Positions 25,886 through 34,371 are shown, numbered from the stretch's first letter. The stretch: DNA of 64,000 nucleotides from Rhodococcus wratislaviensis (GCF_900455735.1 NZ_UAUI01000011.1:434001-498000); one strand, 5' to 3'. The notes: a model not told the origin generated them from the letters alone. Program-made: numbers and translations.

Positions 25886-26644
25886 ATGAACACACGATTG
25901 GGCAACAAGGTCGCGATCGTCACCGGAGCGAGCCGGGGAATCGGACTCGGCATCGCCGAGCGACTCGTGGCAGAGGGCGCGAAGGTGGTGATCACCGCCC
26001 GCAAACAGGATGCGCTCGTCGAGGCAGTCGCGGCACTGGGCGGCCCCGAGTACGCGCTCGCGGTGGCGGGCAGGAGCGACGACATCGATCACCAGACAGA
26101 GACCGTCAAGCGGGCGATGGACACGTTCGGGAGTGTCGACCTGCTCGTCAACAACACCGGAATCAACCCCGTATACGGGCCTATGGTCGAACTGGACTTG
26201 GACGCGGCCCGCAAGATCGTCGAGGTCAACTGCCTCGCGGCACTGTCCTGGGTGCAGCAGGCCCACAACGCCTGGATGGGCGAACACGGTGGGTCCGTGG
26301 TGAACATTTCGTCGGTGGCCGGAATACAGCCCGCGCCGGGCATCGGGTTCTACGGCGCCACCAAGGCGATGCTGGCACATCTCACCGCCCAGCTGGCCGT
26401 CGAACTCGGCCCGGATCTACGCGTCAACGCGGTCGCTCCGGCGGTGGTCAAGACCCAGTTCGCGACGGCCCTGTACGAGGGCAGGGAAAACGAGGTCATC
26501 GCCGCCTACCCGCTCAAACGGCTCGGTGTGCCGCAGGACATCGGTAGCGCAGTCGCCTTCCTGCTCTCCGACGATGCCGCGTGGATCACCGGGCAGACCA
26601 TCGTCGTCGACGGCGGCCTGACGTTGACCGCCGGAGCCGAATAG
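25886..26644 (+). CDS. SDR-family oxidoreductase (FabG-like)
   Basis: 252 aa classical short-chain dehydrogenase: TGASRGIG cofactor motif at residues 14-21, NNTG in place of the usual NNAG, catalytic Ser in NISSV and YGATK (Tyr-x3-Lys), and a C-terminal TGQTIVVDGG. Likely oxidises a 3-hydroxyacyl-CoA or cyclic alcohol. Starts at ATG 25886, 67 bases past the thiolase remnant; ribosome site weak (GGAG further upstream). Co-oriented with the next SDR 79 bases on. Confidence 0.88.
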   Translation: MNTRLGNKVAIVTGASRGIGLGIAERLVAEGAKVVITARKQDALVEAVAALGGPEYALAVAGRSDDIDHQTETVKRAMDTFGSVDLLVNNTGINPVYGPMVELDLDAARKIVEVNCLAALSWVQQAHNAWMGEHGGSVVNISSVAGIQPAPGIGFYGATKAMLAHLTAQLAVELGPDLRVNAVAPAVVKTQFATALYEGRENEVIAAYPLKRLGVPQDIGSAVAFLLSDDAAWITGQTIVVDGGLTLTAGAE

Positions 26645-26723
26645 TACTGCGTCACAACGTCTGTTCCCACCCTCGCGAGCCTTCCGGCTCCCACATTTCT
26701 TCAGCAATGACAAGGAGCGAGAC

Positions 26724-27479
26724 ATGTCTGATCAGCGCACCGCCATCGTGACGGGAGCCGCGCGCGGAATCGGCGCCGGCGTGGCGAAACGGCTGAGCCG
26801 CGACGGATTTGCCGTCGCCATATTCGACCTCGAGGAAGCTGCCGGTAAACCGGTGGTGGAGGAGATCGAGAAGGCCGGGGGTCGCGCCCTCGCAGTCGGC
26901 GTCGACGTCGGTGACGAGCAGGGGGTGACGCAGGCCGTCGACCGGGTTGTCGAGGAGCTGGGTGCCCCGACGGTGCTGGTGAACAACGCCGGCATCACCC
27001 GCGACAATCTACTGTTCAAAATGACGACCCAGGACTGGGATGCGGTGATGACCGTTCACCTGCGCGGCGCATTCCTGATGACCCGCGCGACGCAGAAATA
27101 CATGGTCGACGCCGGGTGGGGCCGGATCGTCAACCTCTCGAGCACGTCGGCGCTGGGCAACCGGGGCCAAGCCAACTACGCGGCGGCCAAGGCCGGTATG
27201 CAGGGTTTGACCAAGACGCTGGCGCTCGAGCTCGGCAAGTTCGGCGTGACCGCGAACGCGATTGCTCCCGGGTTCATCGAGACCGAGATGACCGTCGCCA
27301 CCGCGGAGCGGATGGGTATGTCGTTCGAAGACTTCAAGGCGATGGGCGTCGCGGACATCCCGGTGGGCCGGGTCGGCCAACCGGAGGACATCGCGGCGAC
27401 CGTGTCGTTCTTCGCCCGCGAGGAATCCGGGTTCGTCTCCGGTCAGGTAGTCTACGTCGCCGGCGGGCCACGGGCATGA
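26724..27479 (+). CDS. SDR-family 3-oxoacyl reductase/3-hydroxyacyl dehydrogenase (FabG-like)
   Basis: 251 aa. TGAARGIG at about 10-17, NNAGIT, LSSTSALGN with catalytic Ser, YAAAK, and APGFIETEMT. AAGGAGCGAG before ATG 26724. It is closer to FabG/PhaB acetoacetyl-CoA reductases than the preceding gene. Its stop overlaps the start of an acyl-CoA dehydrogenase fragment (ATGA), showing that an intact acyl-CoA dehydrogenase gene was once translationally coupled here. Confidence 0.9.
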   Translation: MSDQRTAIVTGAARGIGAGVAKRLSRDGFAVAIFDLEEAAGKPVVEEIEKAGGRALAVGVDVGDEQGVTQAVDRVVEELGAPTVLVNNAGITRDNLLFKMTTQDWDAVMTVHLRGAFLMTRATQKYMVDAGWGRIVNLSSTSALGNRGQANYAAAKAGMQGLTKTLALELGKFGVTANAIAPGFIETEMTVATAERMGMSFEDFKAMGVADIPVGRVGQPEDIAATVSFFAREESGFVSGQVVYVAGGPRA

Positions 27480-27762
27480 CCGCTGAGAGCACCACTCACC
27501 GTGAGGTCCGCGCACGAATCGCGGAGCTCGCCACAGCCTTTCCCCCTCGGTCCACCGAACCTCGCGAGTTCCAGAGGGCCCGCTTCGACGCCGGGCTTTC
27601 CTGGGTGCACTTCCCCCTCGGGCTCGGCGGCCTCGGCCTGGTATGACGTGGGAGTATCCGGCACACCTCTACCTCAAGCGCGCCAAGGCCGACCAGATCG
27701 CATTCGGCACGCCGAGCGTGCATCGCACAGTCTTGAGCGAACTCGTACGCCTGCCGATCTAG
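27476..27762 (+). pseudogene. Acyl-CoA dehydrogenase with central deletion
   Basis: The first 56 codons (27476-27646) match an acyl-CoA dehydrogenase N terminus, ending in DAGLSWVHFPLGLGGLGL, then stop. A second frame, 27643-27762, reads HLYLKRAKADQIAFGTPSVH to LVRLPI and a stop, the C terminus of the same family. About 300 codons, including the FAD and substrate domains, are missing and the halves are out of frame. The two pieces share ATGA at the junction. Nonfunctional; evidence that the local degradation route is broken or was replaced elsewhere. Confidence 0.88.
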
Positions 27763-27858
27763 AGGCCGCAGAACGGAAAGCAGCAGCGTCGGAGTGGATC
27801 TCGCACATCGGTGTCGCTCGTCGCGGCACACACACCATCTACCGCAGGAAGTCGACAC

Positions 27859-28971
27859 ATGGATATATCGCGAAGTGTGGCATTGCCACCCCCGACGATC
27901 GGCGTCGTTCGGGAGTCGAACGACGGTGAGCGTCGGGTGGCGTTGGTGCCGAAGATCGTGGCGTCGTTGATCGCCAAGGGCGTCGACGTGGTGGTCGAGT
28001 CGGGTGCCGGGTTGGGCGCGCTGATCCCGGACGAGTTGTACACCGAGGCGGGGGCGAAGATCGCCGACCCGTGGTCGGCGGACGTGATCGTCAAGGTCGC
28101 GCCGCCGTCGGACGAGGAAGTGGGCCGGTTGCATGCCGGGCAGACCCTGATCGGGTTCCTCGCCCCCCGCAATCAGGACAATCAGGTCGCCGCGCTGAAG
28201 GCGGCCGGGGTGGCGGCGTTCGCGGTCGAGGCGATCCCGCGGATCTCCCGCGCCCAGGTGATGGACGCGTTGTCGTCGCAGGCGAACGTGTCCGGGTACA
28301 AGTCGGTGCTGCTCGCGGCGTCGGAGTCGACCCGGTTCTTCCCGATGCTCACCACCGCCGCGGGCACCGTCAAGCCGGCGACGGTGCTGGTGCTCGGGGT
28401 CGGTGTCGCCGGCCTGCAGGCCCTGGCCACGGCGAAGCGGCTCGGCGGCCGGGCCACCGGCTACGACGTGCGCCCGGAGGTCGCCGACCAGGTCCGCTCG
28501 GTCGGTGCCCAGTGGCTCGATCTGGGGATCGACGCCGCCGGTGAGGGCGGCTACGCCCGCGAGCTCACCGAACAGGAGCGGGCGCAGCAGCAGCAGGCGC
28601 TCGAGGATGCGATCAAGGGCTTCGACGTGGTCATCACCACCGCCCTGGTGCCGGGCCGTCCGGCACCGCGCCTGGTCACCGCGGCCGCGGTGGAGGGTAT
28701 GAAGCCCGGATCGGTGGTGGTCGACCTGGCCGGGGAGACCGGCGGCAACTGCGAGCTCACCGAGCCCGGCCGGACCGTGGTCAAGCACGGGGTGACGATC
28801 TGCTCGCCGCTGAACCTGCCCGCGAGCATGCCCGAGCACGCCTCGGAGCTGTACTCGAAGAACATCTCCGCGCTGCTCGAGCTGATGCTCGTCGACGGGG
28901 CGCTGGCCCCCGATTTCTCGGACGAGGTCCTCGCCGCGTCCTGCGTCACCCGAGACCCGGAGGGACACTGA
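27859..28971 (+). CDS. pntA: NAD(P) transhydrogenase alpha subunit, NAD-binding part (PntAa)
   Basis: 370 aa, domain I of proton-translocating transhydrogenase, which exchanges hydride between NADH and NADP+ using the proton gradient. IGVVRESNDGERRVALVP opens the alanine dehydrogenase/PNT fold; RQD-loop equivalent is in APRNQDNQ; GVGVAGLQALATAKRLGG at about 180 binds NAD, with YDVRPEV following. ATG 27859 has AGGAAG upstream. The alpha chain is split, as in other actinobacteria. Its stop shares one base with the start of a 49-codon ORF. Confidence 0.92.
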   Translation: MDISRSVALPPPTIGVVRESNDGERRVALVPKIVASLIAKGVDVVVESGAGLGALIPDELYTEAGAKIADPWSADVIVKVAPPSDEEVGRLHAGQTLIGFLAPRNQDNQVAALKAAGVAAFAVEAIPRISRAQVMDALSSQANVSGYKSVLLAASESTRFFPMLTTAAGTVKPATVLVLGVGVAGLQALATAKRLGGRATGYDVRPEVADQVRSVGAQWLDLGIDAAGEGGYARELTEQERAQQQQALEDAIKGFDVVITTALVPGRPAPRLVTAAAVEGMKPGSVVVDLAGETGGNCELTEPGRTVVKHGVTICSPLNLPASMPEHASELYSKNISALLELMLVDGALAPDFSDEVLAASCVTRDPEGH

Positions 28972-29120
28972 TGTTGTCGATGATCCTCGAGAGGTGCACA
29001 ACGTCCGTGACGGCGTTCCTGCACCGAATCTTCACACCATGCGACAACTACGCCCACTTCGATTTCTCGTATGGCACGCCGATCGAACTGGACACGAAAA
29101 TCGAAGAGGGAGATCGGTAA
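28971..29120 (+). CDS. 49-aa ORF translationally coupled inside the pnt operon
   Basis: Starts ATG in TGATG with the pntAa stop and ends TAA in TAATG with the pntAb start, so it is locked between the two by one-base overlaps. The protein begins MLSMILERCTTSVTAFLHRI, amphipathic and mildly hydrophobic, followed by a polar acidic tail ending IEEGDR. Two cysteines. No family recognised. The GAGGGAG ribosome site of pntAb lies within its last codons. It may be a small accessory subunit or only a coupling device that keeps ribosomes moving between the two genes. Confidence 0.5.
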   Translation: MLSMILERCTTSVTAFLHRIFTPCDNYAHFDFSYGTPIELDTKIEEGDR

Positions 29121-29449
29121 TGTACACCGAATTGTTGGCGAACATCGCGATCCTGGTGTTGTCCGGGTTCGTGGGGTTCGCGGTGATCTCCAAGGTCCCG
29201 AACACGTTGCACACCCCGCTGATGTCGGGCACGAACGCCATCCACGGCATCGTCGTGCTCGGCGCGCTGGTGGTGCTCGGCAAGGTCGAGAACCCGCCGT
29301 GGGGTCTGCAGGTGATCCTGTTCGTGGCCCTGGTGTTCGGAACGATCAACGTGGTCGGTGGTTTCGTGGTCACCGACCGGATGCTGGCGATGTTCAAGTC
29401 CAAGCCCACCCCCACCGCTGTTGCTGTTGAGAAGGGTGGGGACAAGTAA
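29120..29449 (+). CDS. NAD(P) transhydrogenase alpha subunit, membrane part (PntAb)
   Basis: 109 aa with three to four membrane segments (ELLANIAILVLSGFVGFAVI; GIVVLGALVVLG; VILFVALVFGTINVVGGFVV). It is the membrane domain II portion of the alpha chain. The motif PLMSGTNAIHGIV is strongly conserved. Ends in a short charged tail. One-base TAATG overlaps connect it to the genes on both sides, giving tight stoichiometry. Confidence 0.92.
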   Translation: MYTELLANIAILVLSGFVGFAVISKVPNTLHTPLMSGTNAIHGIVVLGALVVLGKVENPPWGLQVILFVALVFGTINVVGGFVVTDRMLAMFKSKPTPTAVAVEKGGDK

Positions 29450-30636
29450 TGGAATACCTCGTCAACGTTTTGTACATCGTGGCGTTCGCGATGTTCATCT
29501 ACGGTCTGATGGGCCTGACCGGCCCGAAGACCGCGGTCCGCGGCAACCAGATCGCCGCGGTCGGGATGGGTGTCGCGGTGGTCGCCACGTTGATCGCGAT
29601 CCGGGACACCTCCAACTGGGTGCTGATCGTCGCCGGTCTGGTGATCGGTGTGGTGTTGGGGGTGCCGCCGGCGTTGCGGACGAAGATGACCGCGATGCCG
29701 CAGCTGGTGGCCCTGTTCAACGGGGTCGGCGGCGGCACCGTCGCCCTGATCGCGTACGCCGAATTCCTCGACTCGGACGGGTTCACCGCCTTCGCGCACG
29801 GTGAGTCGCCGACGGTGCACATCGTCATCGCGTCGCTGTTCGCGGCGATCATCGGGTCGATCTCGTTCTGGGGTTCGGTGATCGCGTTCTTGAAGCTGCA
29901 GGAAACCCTGCCCGGCCGGCCGATCGGCATCGGCCGGTTGCAGCAGCCGCTCAATGCGGTGCTGCTGATCGGGGCCGTCGCGCTCGCGGTGATCATCGGG
30001 ATCAAGGCGATCGACCCGACCGGACCCACCAGCCAGTGGTGGATCGTGGGGGTGCTGGTGCTGGCGGCGGTGCTCGGGTTGATGGTGGTGCTGCCGATCG
30101 GCGGCGCCGACATGCCCGTGGTGATCTCCCTGCTCAACGCGCTCACCGGTCTGTCCGCGGCGGCCGCCGGCCTGGCTTTGAACAATCAGGCGATGATCGT
30201 GGCCGGCATGATCGTCGGTGCGTCGGGTTCGATCCTGACCAACCTGATGGCGAAGGCGATGAACCGGTCCATCCCGGCGATCGTGGCCGGCGGGTTCGGT
30301 GGCGGCGGCGTCGCGGCGGCGGTCGGGGACGGCGCCGCCAAGACGGCGAAGTCCACCTCGGCGGCGGACGCGGCGATCCAGATGGCGTACGCCAACCAGG
30401 TGATCGTGGTCCCCGGCTACGGGTTGGCCGTCGCGCAGGCCCAGCACGCGGTCAAGGACATGGCCAAGCTGCTCGAGTCGAAGGGGGTGGAGGTCAAGTA
30501 CGCCATCCACCCGGTCGCCGGCCGGATGCCCGGGCACATGAACGTGCTGCTGGCCGAGGCCGACGTCGAGTACGACGCGATCGACGCGAATGGGCCGAGA
30601 CCCATCCCGAAGTGGACACGTCACCGATCGAAGTGA
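29449..30636 (+). pseudogene. pntB: NAD(P) transhydrogenase beta subunit, C-terminally truncated (PntB)
   Basis: 395 codons, whereas PntB is normally about 460-480. The membrane domain II and start of the NADP-binding domain III (VPGYGLAVAQAQHAVKDM, AGRMPGHMNVLLAEADV) are intact. After EADVEYDA the sequence becomes DANGPRPIPKWTRHRSK and stops, so the conserved end of domain III (the GANDVTNPAA region and the final strand) is lost. The stop lies in a MarR coding frame. NADP(H) binding and therefore hydride transfer should be abolished, unless another pntB exists. The break is at about 30575-30590, where GACGCGA occurs twice. Confidence 0.85.
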
Positions 30637-31052
30637 TGGGCCGCATCACCCGGATCGGATCCCAGGCCCTGCAGCAACTCGACCGCGCCCTGGACGCGAG
30701 CGGGGTCTCGCGCGCCGAGTTCGACGTCCTGTGTGTACTCGCCCGCAGCGATCGGCCACTACGGGCCAGCGAGGTCACCGCCGTGACGATGCTCAGCGGC
30801 GCATCCACCACCAAGCACGTCGACCGGCTGGCCCGACTGGGCCTCGTGGAACGACTGCCGTTCGAACGCGACGGGCGCGTCGTGTTGCTCCATCTGACCG
30901 AGCCCGGGCGGCAACTCGTCGACACCGAGTTCCCGCAACGCGTCGAACGGGACCGGCAATTCCTCGCCGGACTCGACGAGGACGAATGCGCGGTGCTGGC
31001 CGGGCTGCTCCGGCGGATCGCCGCCAACGTCGAATCCGGGATTCGCCGGTAG
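30636..31052 (+). CDS. MarR family regulator, 5'-truncated by fusion to pntB
   Basis: 138 aa from the ATG at 30636 (the A shared with the pntB stop). The winged helix is complete (RAEFDVLCVLARSD, LRASEVTAVTMLSGASTTKHVDRLARLGLVER), as is the C-terminal dimer helix. In-frame sequence before the ATG (EWAETHPEVDTSPIEV) still looks like the MarR first helix, so about 20-30 original N-terminal codons and the native start are missing. Could still be made by re-initiation after pntB, with an impaired dimer interface. Confidence 0.75.
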   Translation: MGRITRIGSQALQQLDRALDASGVSRAEFDVLCVLARSDRPLRASEVTAVTMLSGASTTKHVDRLARLGLVERLPFERDGRVVLLHLTEPGRQLVDTEFPQRVERDRQFLAGLDEDECAVLAGLLRRIAANVESGIRR

Positions 31053-31061
31053 CTCCCACCC

Positions 31062-32117
31062 TCAGGGAATGATCTTCCGGGCCCGAAGATCGCGGAAGAT
31101 GTCGAGGAACATCCGCTCGGTCTCGACGTGTCGGTGGAAACCCAGCCGGCGCGCCTTGGAACCGTCGGCGATGACGTCGTAGTCCCAGCCGAAGACGAAA
31201 TCGCCGAACGCCCACGACGAGACGTCCGAGTACGGCGTGGGTTCCAGTCCGTACTTCGCGACGAGGCGGTCCCACACCGGCGCCTTGTCGGCCATGACGA
31301 CGTCCATCGACATCGGCAGCGGCGGTGCGACGTCCAGTTCGAAGAAATCCGCGATCTTCGGCAGCATCTCATCCCAGCGGAAAAGATCTCCGTTGTTGAT
31401 GTTGAACGCCTGGTTGGCGCACTCGGGGGTGGTCGCGGCCCAGACGGTCGCCTCCGCCAGCAGCCCGGCGTCGGTCATCTCGATCAGACTCGTATACGCG
31501 CCGGGCTTCCCCGGAAACCGCAGCGGCACTCCGAGTTCCTTCGACATCGTGGCGTAGACGGCAATCACCAGTGCAAGATTCATCGGATTGCCGAGAGCGA
31601 ATCCGCAGACGACCGAGGGGCGGATCGCGGACCACGTCCAGCGCTTGCCGCGCTGGCGGTCCTCGAGGAATTGCTGCTGGTCCACGTTGAACTCGGGCGG
31701 CATGTGCGGCGGGTCGCTCTCTCGCGCCGGCGTCTTGAACGGTCCGAGGTGGGCGCCGTAGACCTTGTAACCCTGCATCAGGCTGATGTGCTCGAGCCCC
31801 TCAGCCACGGGTTCGAGCGCGTTCACCGTGTTGACGAGCATCGCGACGTTGGGCGCGACGAGCTCCGCCCACGACGGACGGTCCTGGTAGGCGGCGTAGA
31901 AGATGTGGGTCACGTCGCGCAGTTCGGCCAGCTTCTCGGCGGCGTCGCGCTCGTCGAGCAGATCGACCGCGATGTGCCGCACCCGATCGGTGTCGGGTCC
32001 GCCTCGGCGCGACAGTCCGACGACGTCCCACTCCCCGGTCGCCTCGAGGTGGTCGATCAGATTGCCGCCGATCACCCCGCGCGCACCGACGACCACTGCC
32101 ACTCTGCGCTTGGCCAT
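31062..32117 (-). CDS. NAD(P)-dependent PRISE-type SDR reductase
   Basis: 351 aa extended SDR resembling progesterone 5-beta-reductase/iridoid synthase-like proteins that reduce activated enones. VVVGARGVIGGNLIDHL is the cofactor loop; FYAAYQDRPSW, MQGYKVYGAHLGPFKTPARE (Tyr-x-x-Tyr replaced active site) and the INNGDLFRWDEMLPKIADFF stretch are typical of the family. ATG 32117 is preferred over GTG 32120 by its spacing to AGGAG. Divergent from an ArsR gene across two operators, so its expression is very likely ArsR-controlled. Confidence 0.82.
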   Translation of the reverse strand: MAKRRVAVVVGARGVIGGNLIDHLEATGEWDVVGLSRRGGPDTDRVRHIAVDLLDERDAAEKLAELRDVTHIFYAAYQDRPSWAELVAPNVAMLVNTVNALEPVAEGLEHISLMQGYKVYGAHLGPFKTPARESDPPHMPPEFNVDQQQFLEDRQRGKRWTWSAIRPSVVCGFALGNPMNLALVIAVYATMSKELGVPLRFPGKPGAYTSLIEMTDAGLLAEATVWAATTPECANQAFNINNGDLFRWDEMLPKIADFFELDVAPPLPMSMDVVMADKAPVWDRLVAKYGLEPTPYSDVSSWAFGDFVFGWDYDVIADGSKARRLGFHRHVETERMFLDIFRDLRARKIIP

Positions 32118-32134
32118 CACTCACTCCTATCGGT

Positions 32135-32154
32135 ATATCGCGAAGTTGCGATAT
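32135..32154. promoter_or_regulatory. ArsR operator 1, ATATCGC-N6-GCGATAT
   Basis: Perfect 7-bp arms, 18 bases upstream of the reductase start. Same half-site as the operator at 32170-32191. Confidence 0.75.
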
Positions 32155-32169
32155 GTCGAGTGAACCATA

Positions 32170-32191
32170 CATATCGGAAAATCGCGATATG
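32170..32191. promoter_or_regulatory. ArsR operator 2, CATATCG-N8-CGATATG
   Basis: Perfect 7-bp arms; ends 5 bases before the candidate -10 box of the ArsR gene, so binding would block both divergent promoters. Confidence 0.75.
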
Positions 32192-32195
32192 ACGG

Positions 32196-32201
32196 TACGA
32201 T
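32196..32201 (+). promoter_or_regulatory. -10 box for leaderless ArsR transcript
   Basis: TACGAT is followed by 6 bases and then the GTG start at 32208; no Shine-Dalgarno is present. The spacing places the transcription start at the first base of the gene. Confidence 0.5.
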
Positions 32202-32207
32202 GGGCCC

Positions 32208-32525
32208 GTGAGTGAACTTCCGGACTCAACCGACCTGGCCCTGGTCTTCAAAGCGCTGTCGAACCCGACCCGCGTGCGCATCCTGCAGTGGCTGAAAGAC
32301 CCCGGCAGCTTTCCCCCACAGCTCGAACCCGCGGAAGAGGTGGGCGTGTGCCTGAAGCACATTCAGGCGAGGGCCGAGGTCTCCCAGTCGACGGCCTCGC
32401 AGTACATGGCCGCCCTACAGAGCGCCGGACTCGTCACCAGCCATCGGATCGGGCAGTGGACCCACTACCGCCGCGACGAAGACCGGATCGCCCGGCTGGC
32501 CGATCACATCCGCACCGAACTCTGA
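32208..32525 (+). CDS. ArsR family transcriptional regulator
   Basis: 105 aa winged helix: KALSNPTRVRILQWLKDPG, then VCLKHIQARAEVSQSTASQYMAALQSAGLV as the recognition helix. Only one cysteine in the helix region, so the classical metal-binding CxC site is absent; it probably senses an organic ligand. GTG start without a leader. Autoregulation and control of the divergent reductase are implied by the paired operators. Confidence 0.88.
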   Translation: MSELPDSTDLALVFKALSNPTRVRILQWLKDPGSFPPQLEPAEEVGVCLKHIQARAEVSQSTASQYMAALQSAGLVTSHRIGQWTHYRRDEDRIARLADHIRTEL

Positions 32526-32530
32526 ACGAA

Positions 32531-33004
32531 TCAGGGCATCTCGACGGTTTCGGCGCGCGCGATCTCGTCGAGCGCCCGGCGGACGTACCCGTCGGCGGGA
32601 ACCTCCGCCGCACTCAGCAGATCGGCGATCACCAAAATCGCGGCCTCCACGGCACGCTCCGGTCTGCGCGGGTTCTCCTCGACATCGGCCACGCCGAGTG
32701 CACCGGTCAGCACGGTGACCAGCGAATCGACGTCGACGGCCGGAAACCACAGAGCCGCCGCCCGCGCGCACCGGGTGAGAACGTCCTGCACGTCCTCACC
32801 CGTCAAACCGTCCGGGTGCAGCGTCTCGAGCAGTTCCCGGACCACTCCCGACAGCACCGCACCCACCTGCTCCGCGGGCAGGGCCGCCAGTTCCTCCGTC
32901 GCCTCGGTCAGCGCCGCCGCATCCGACGCACGCGCCGCGACGATGGCGGCATCGAGTGCTTCGGCGATGTCACGTGCGACAGCAGGCCAATGAGTGGGCC
33001 ACAT
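32531..33004 (-). CDS. Hypothetical helical protein (157 aa)
   Basis: No family recognised. Alanine-rich and helical, soluble, with two repeated-looking blocks (LTEATEELAALPAEQVGAVLS and LHPDGLTGEDVQDVLTRC). The ATG at 33004 has AGAGGA upstream. The same frame continues back to a CTG overlapping the stop of the DUF72 gene (VGVPWHSELRFDEDEKRIYR before the ATG), so the true start could be this CTG. Lies downstream of the DUF72 gene on the same strand and converges with the ArsR gene at a 5-base gap. Confidence 0.6.
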   Translation of the reverse strand: MWPTHWPAVARDIAEALDAAIVAARASDAAALTEATEELAALPAEQVGAVLSGVVRELLETLHPDGLTGEDVQDVLTRCARAAALWFPAVDVDSLVTVLTGALGVADVEENPRRPERAVEAAILVIADLLSAAEVPADGYVRRALDEIARAETVEMP

Positions 33005-33075
33005 CCGGTAGATCCTCTTCTCGTCTTCGTCGAACCGAAGCTCACTGTGCCATGGGACACCGACAAGCGGCGCAC

Positions 33076-33891
33076 TCAGTGCAGCCGCTCGATCAGCCGC
33101 AGCGCGTCGAACGGCGCGTACCCCTTCATGTCGTTGTCGAAGTACGCGAAACAGTCGAGGCCCTGCCCGAGCCACCGCTCGACCTTGCGGGCCCACTCGT
33201 CCAGCGCCTCGTCGGTGTAGCCACTGGCGTACAACTCCTTGTCGCCGTGCAACCGGGCGTAGACGAAATCGCTCGTCACCGCCTCCACGTACGGGAACCG
33301 GCCTGCCGTGTCGGCGACGACGAACGCGACGTCGTGCGCGCGGAGCAACTCCCTCGCCTCCTCCGTGTCGAAACTGGGGTGGCGGACTTCGAGCGCGTGG
33401 CGGACGGGACGAGCGGCATCCGTTTCGGTCCACGCCCTGTCGCCGGAGAGCTTGTCGTCGTGCCGAGAAGCGAGCGCCGCGGCGTCGGTGGTCGTCCGCG
33501 GCAACTGCTCGAAGAACGCCGCGAGACTCGTCGAATCGAACGCGAGCGTCGGGGGCAGTTGCCACAGCAGCGGTCCCAGCTTGGCGCCCAACGCGAGCAC
33601 CCCGGATGCGAAGAAGTTCGCCAGCGCCGACTCGGCGCCGACCAGCCTCTTCATGTGCGTGATGTAGCGACCGCCCTTGACGGCGAACACGAAACCCTCC
33701 GGGGTCTCGTCACGCCACTTCGTATAGCTCGTCGGCCGCTGCAACGAATAGAAGGACCCGTTGATCTCGATCGACGTCAATCGCCCCGCGGCGTACGCCA
33801 ACTCCTTGCGATGGGCCAGACCGTCCGGGTAGAAGTCGCCGCGCCAACCGGGATACGTCCAGCCGGAGATACCTACGCGGGCCTCGGCCAT
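33076..33891 (-). CDS. DUF72 (YecE-like) family protein
   Basis: 271 aa TIM-barrel-like protein. Signature parts: VGISGWTYPGWRGDFYP at the N terminus, SIEINGSFYSLQRPTSYTKW, FVFAVKGGRYITHMKRL, LLWQLPPTLAFD, and FDNDMKGYAPFDA near the end. The biochemical role of the family is not established. ATG start; probably with the small protein gene behind it in a two-gene unit. Confidence 0.88.
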   Translation of the reverse strand: MAEARVGISGWTYPGWRGDFYPDGLAHRKELAYAAGRLTSIEINGSFYSLQRPTSYTKWRDETPEGFVFAVKGGRYITHMKRLVGAESALANFFASGVLALGAKLGPLLWQLPPTLAFDSTSLAAFFEQLPRTTTDAAALASRHDDKLSGDRAWTETDAARPVRHALEVRHPSFDTEEARELLRAHDVAFVVADTAGRFPYVEAVTSDFVYARLHGDKELYASGYTDEALDEWARKVERWLGQGLDCFAYFDNDMKGYAPFDALRLIERLH

Positions 33892-33974
33892 CTCACGACC
33901 CTAGCGCCGGAACCTATTGCATGTGGCCCGTCCCGGGAGAACCATGAGGGGACCCCACAATCGAGGAGGCACTG

Positions 33975-34295
33975 ATGCCGAGATATCTCTGGCAGGTCAC
34001 GTACTCACCCGAAGGCGCGAAGGGACTACTCGCCGAAGGCGGCACCGCACGACGCGACGCGATCACACAGATGGTCGAAAGCGTCGGGGGCACAGTCGAA
34101 TCCTGCTACTTCGCGCTGGGTGGCCGGGATCTGTTCGTGATCGGTGACGTGCCGGACGACGTCGCGGCCGCCGCGCTCGGCATCCGCACCACCGCGTCCG
34201 GTGCGGCGAGGTCCGAATCGGTGGCGCTGCTGACGCCGGAGCAGGTGGACGACGCGGTGCGCCGGGACGCCGAGTACCGTGCGCCCGGCAGCTGA
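33975..34295 (+). CDS. GYD-domain protein
   Basis: 106 aa. Begins MPRYLWQVTYSPEGAKGLL and contains ESVGGTVESCYFALGGRDLFVI, the GYD family ferredoxin-like alpha/beta fold usually of about 100 residues. Function unknown; often near redox genes. GGAGG precedes ATG 33975. Confidence 0.85.
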   Translation: MPRYLWQVTYSPEGAKGLLAEGGTARRDAITQMVESVGGTVESCYFALGGRDLFVIGDVPDDVAAAALGIRTTASGAARSESVALLTPEQVDDAVRRDAEYRAPGS

Positions 34296-34371
34296 TCGTC
34301 TACCCCTGCGGTAGCGAATATCGTTCTGCAGGATGATGTGCGGCGGCGGAATCGGCCGATAGCGTCGAGCC

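Noticed and set aside
27859-32154. Shared 13-mer TATATCGCGAAGT at the pntAa start and in the ArsR operator, considered as a second ArsR site
   Set aside because: Only one half-site is present near 27865 without the inverted partner, and chance 13-base matches are expected in a window this long.
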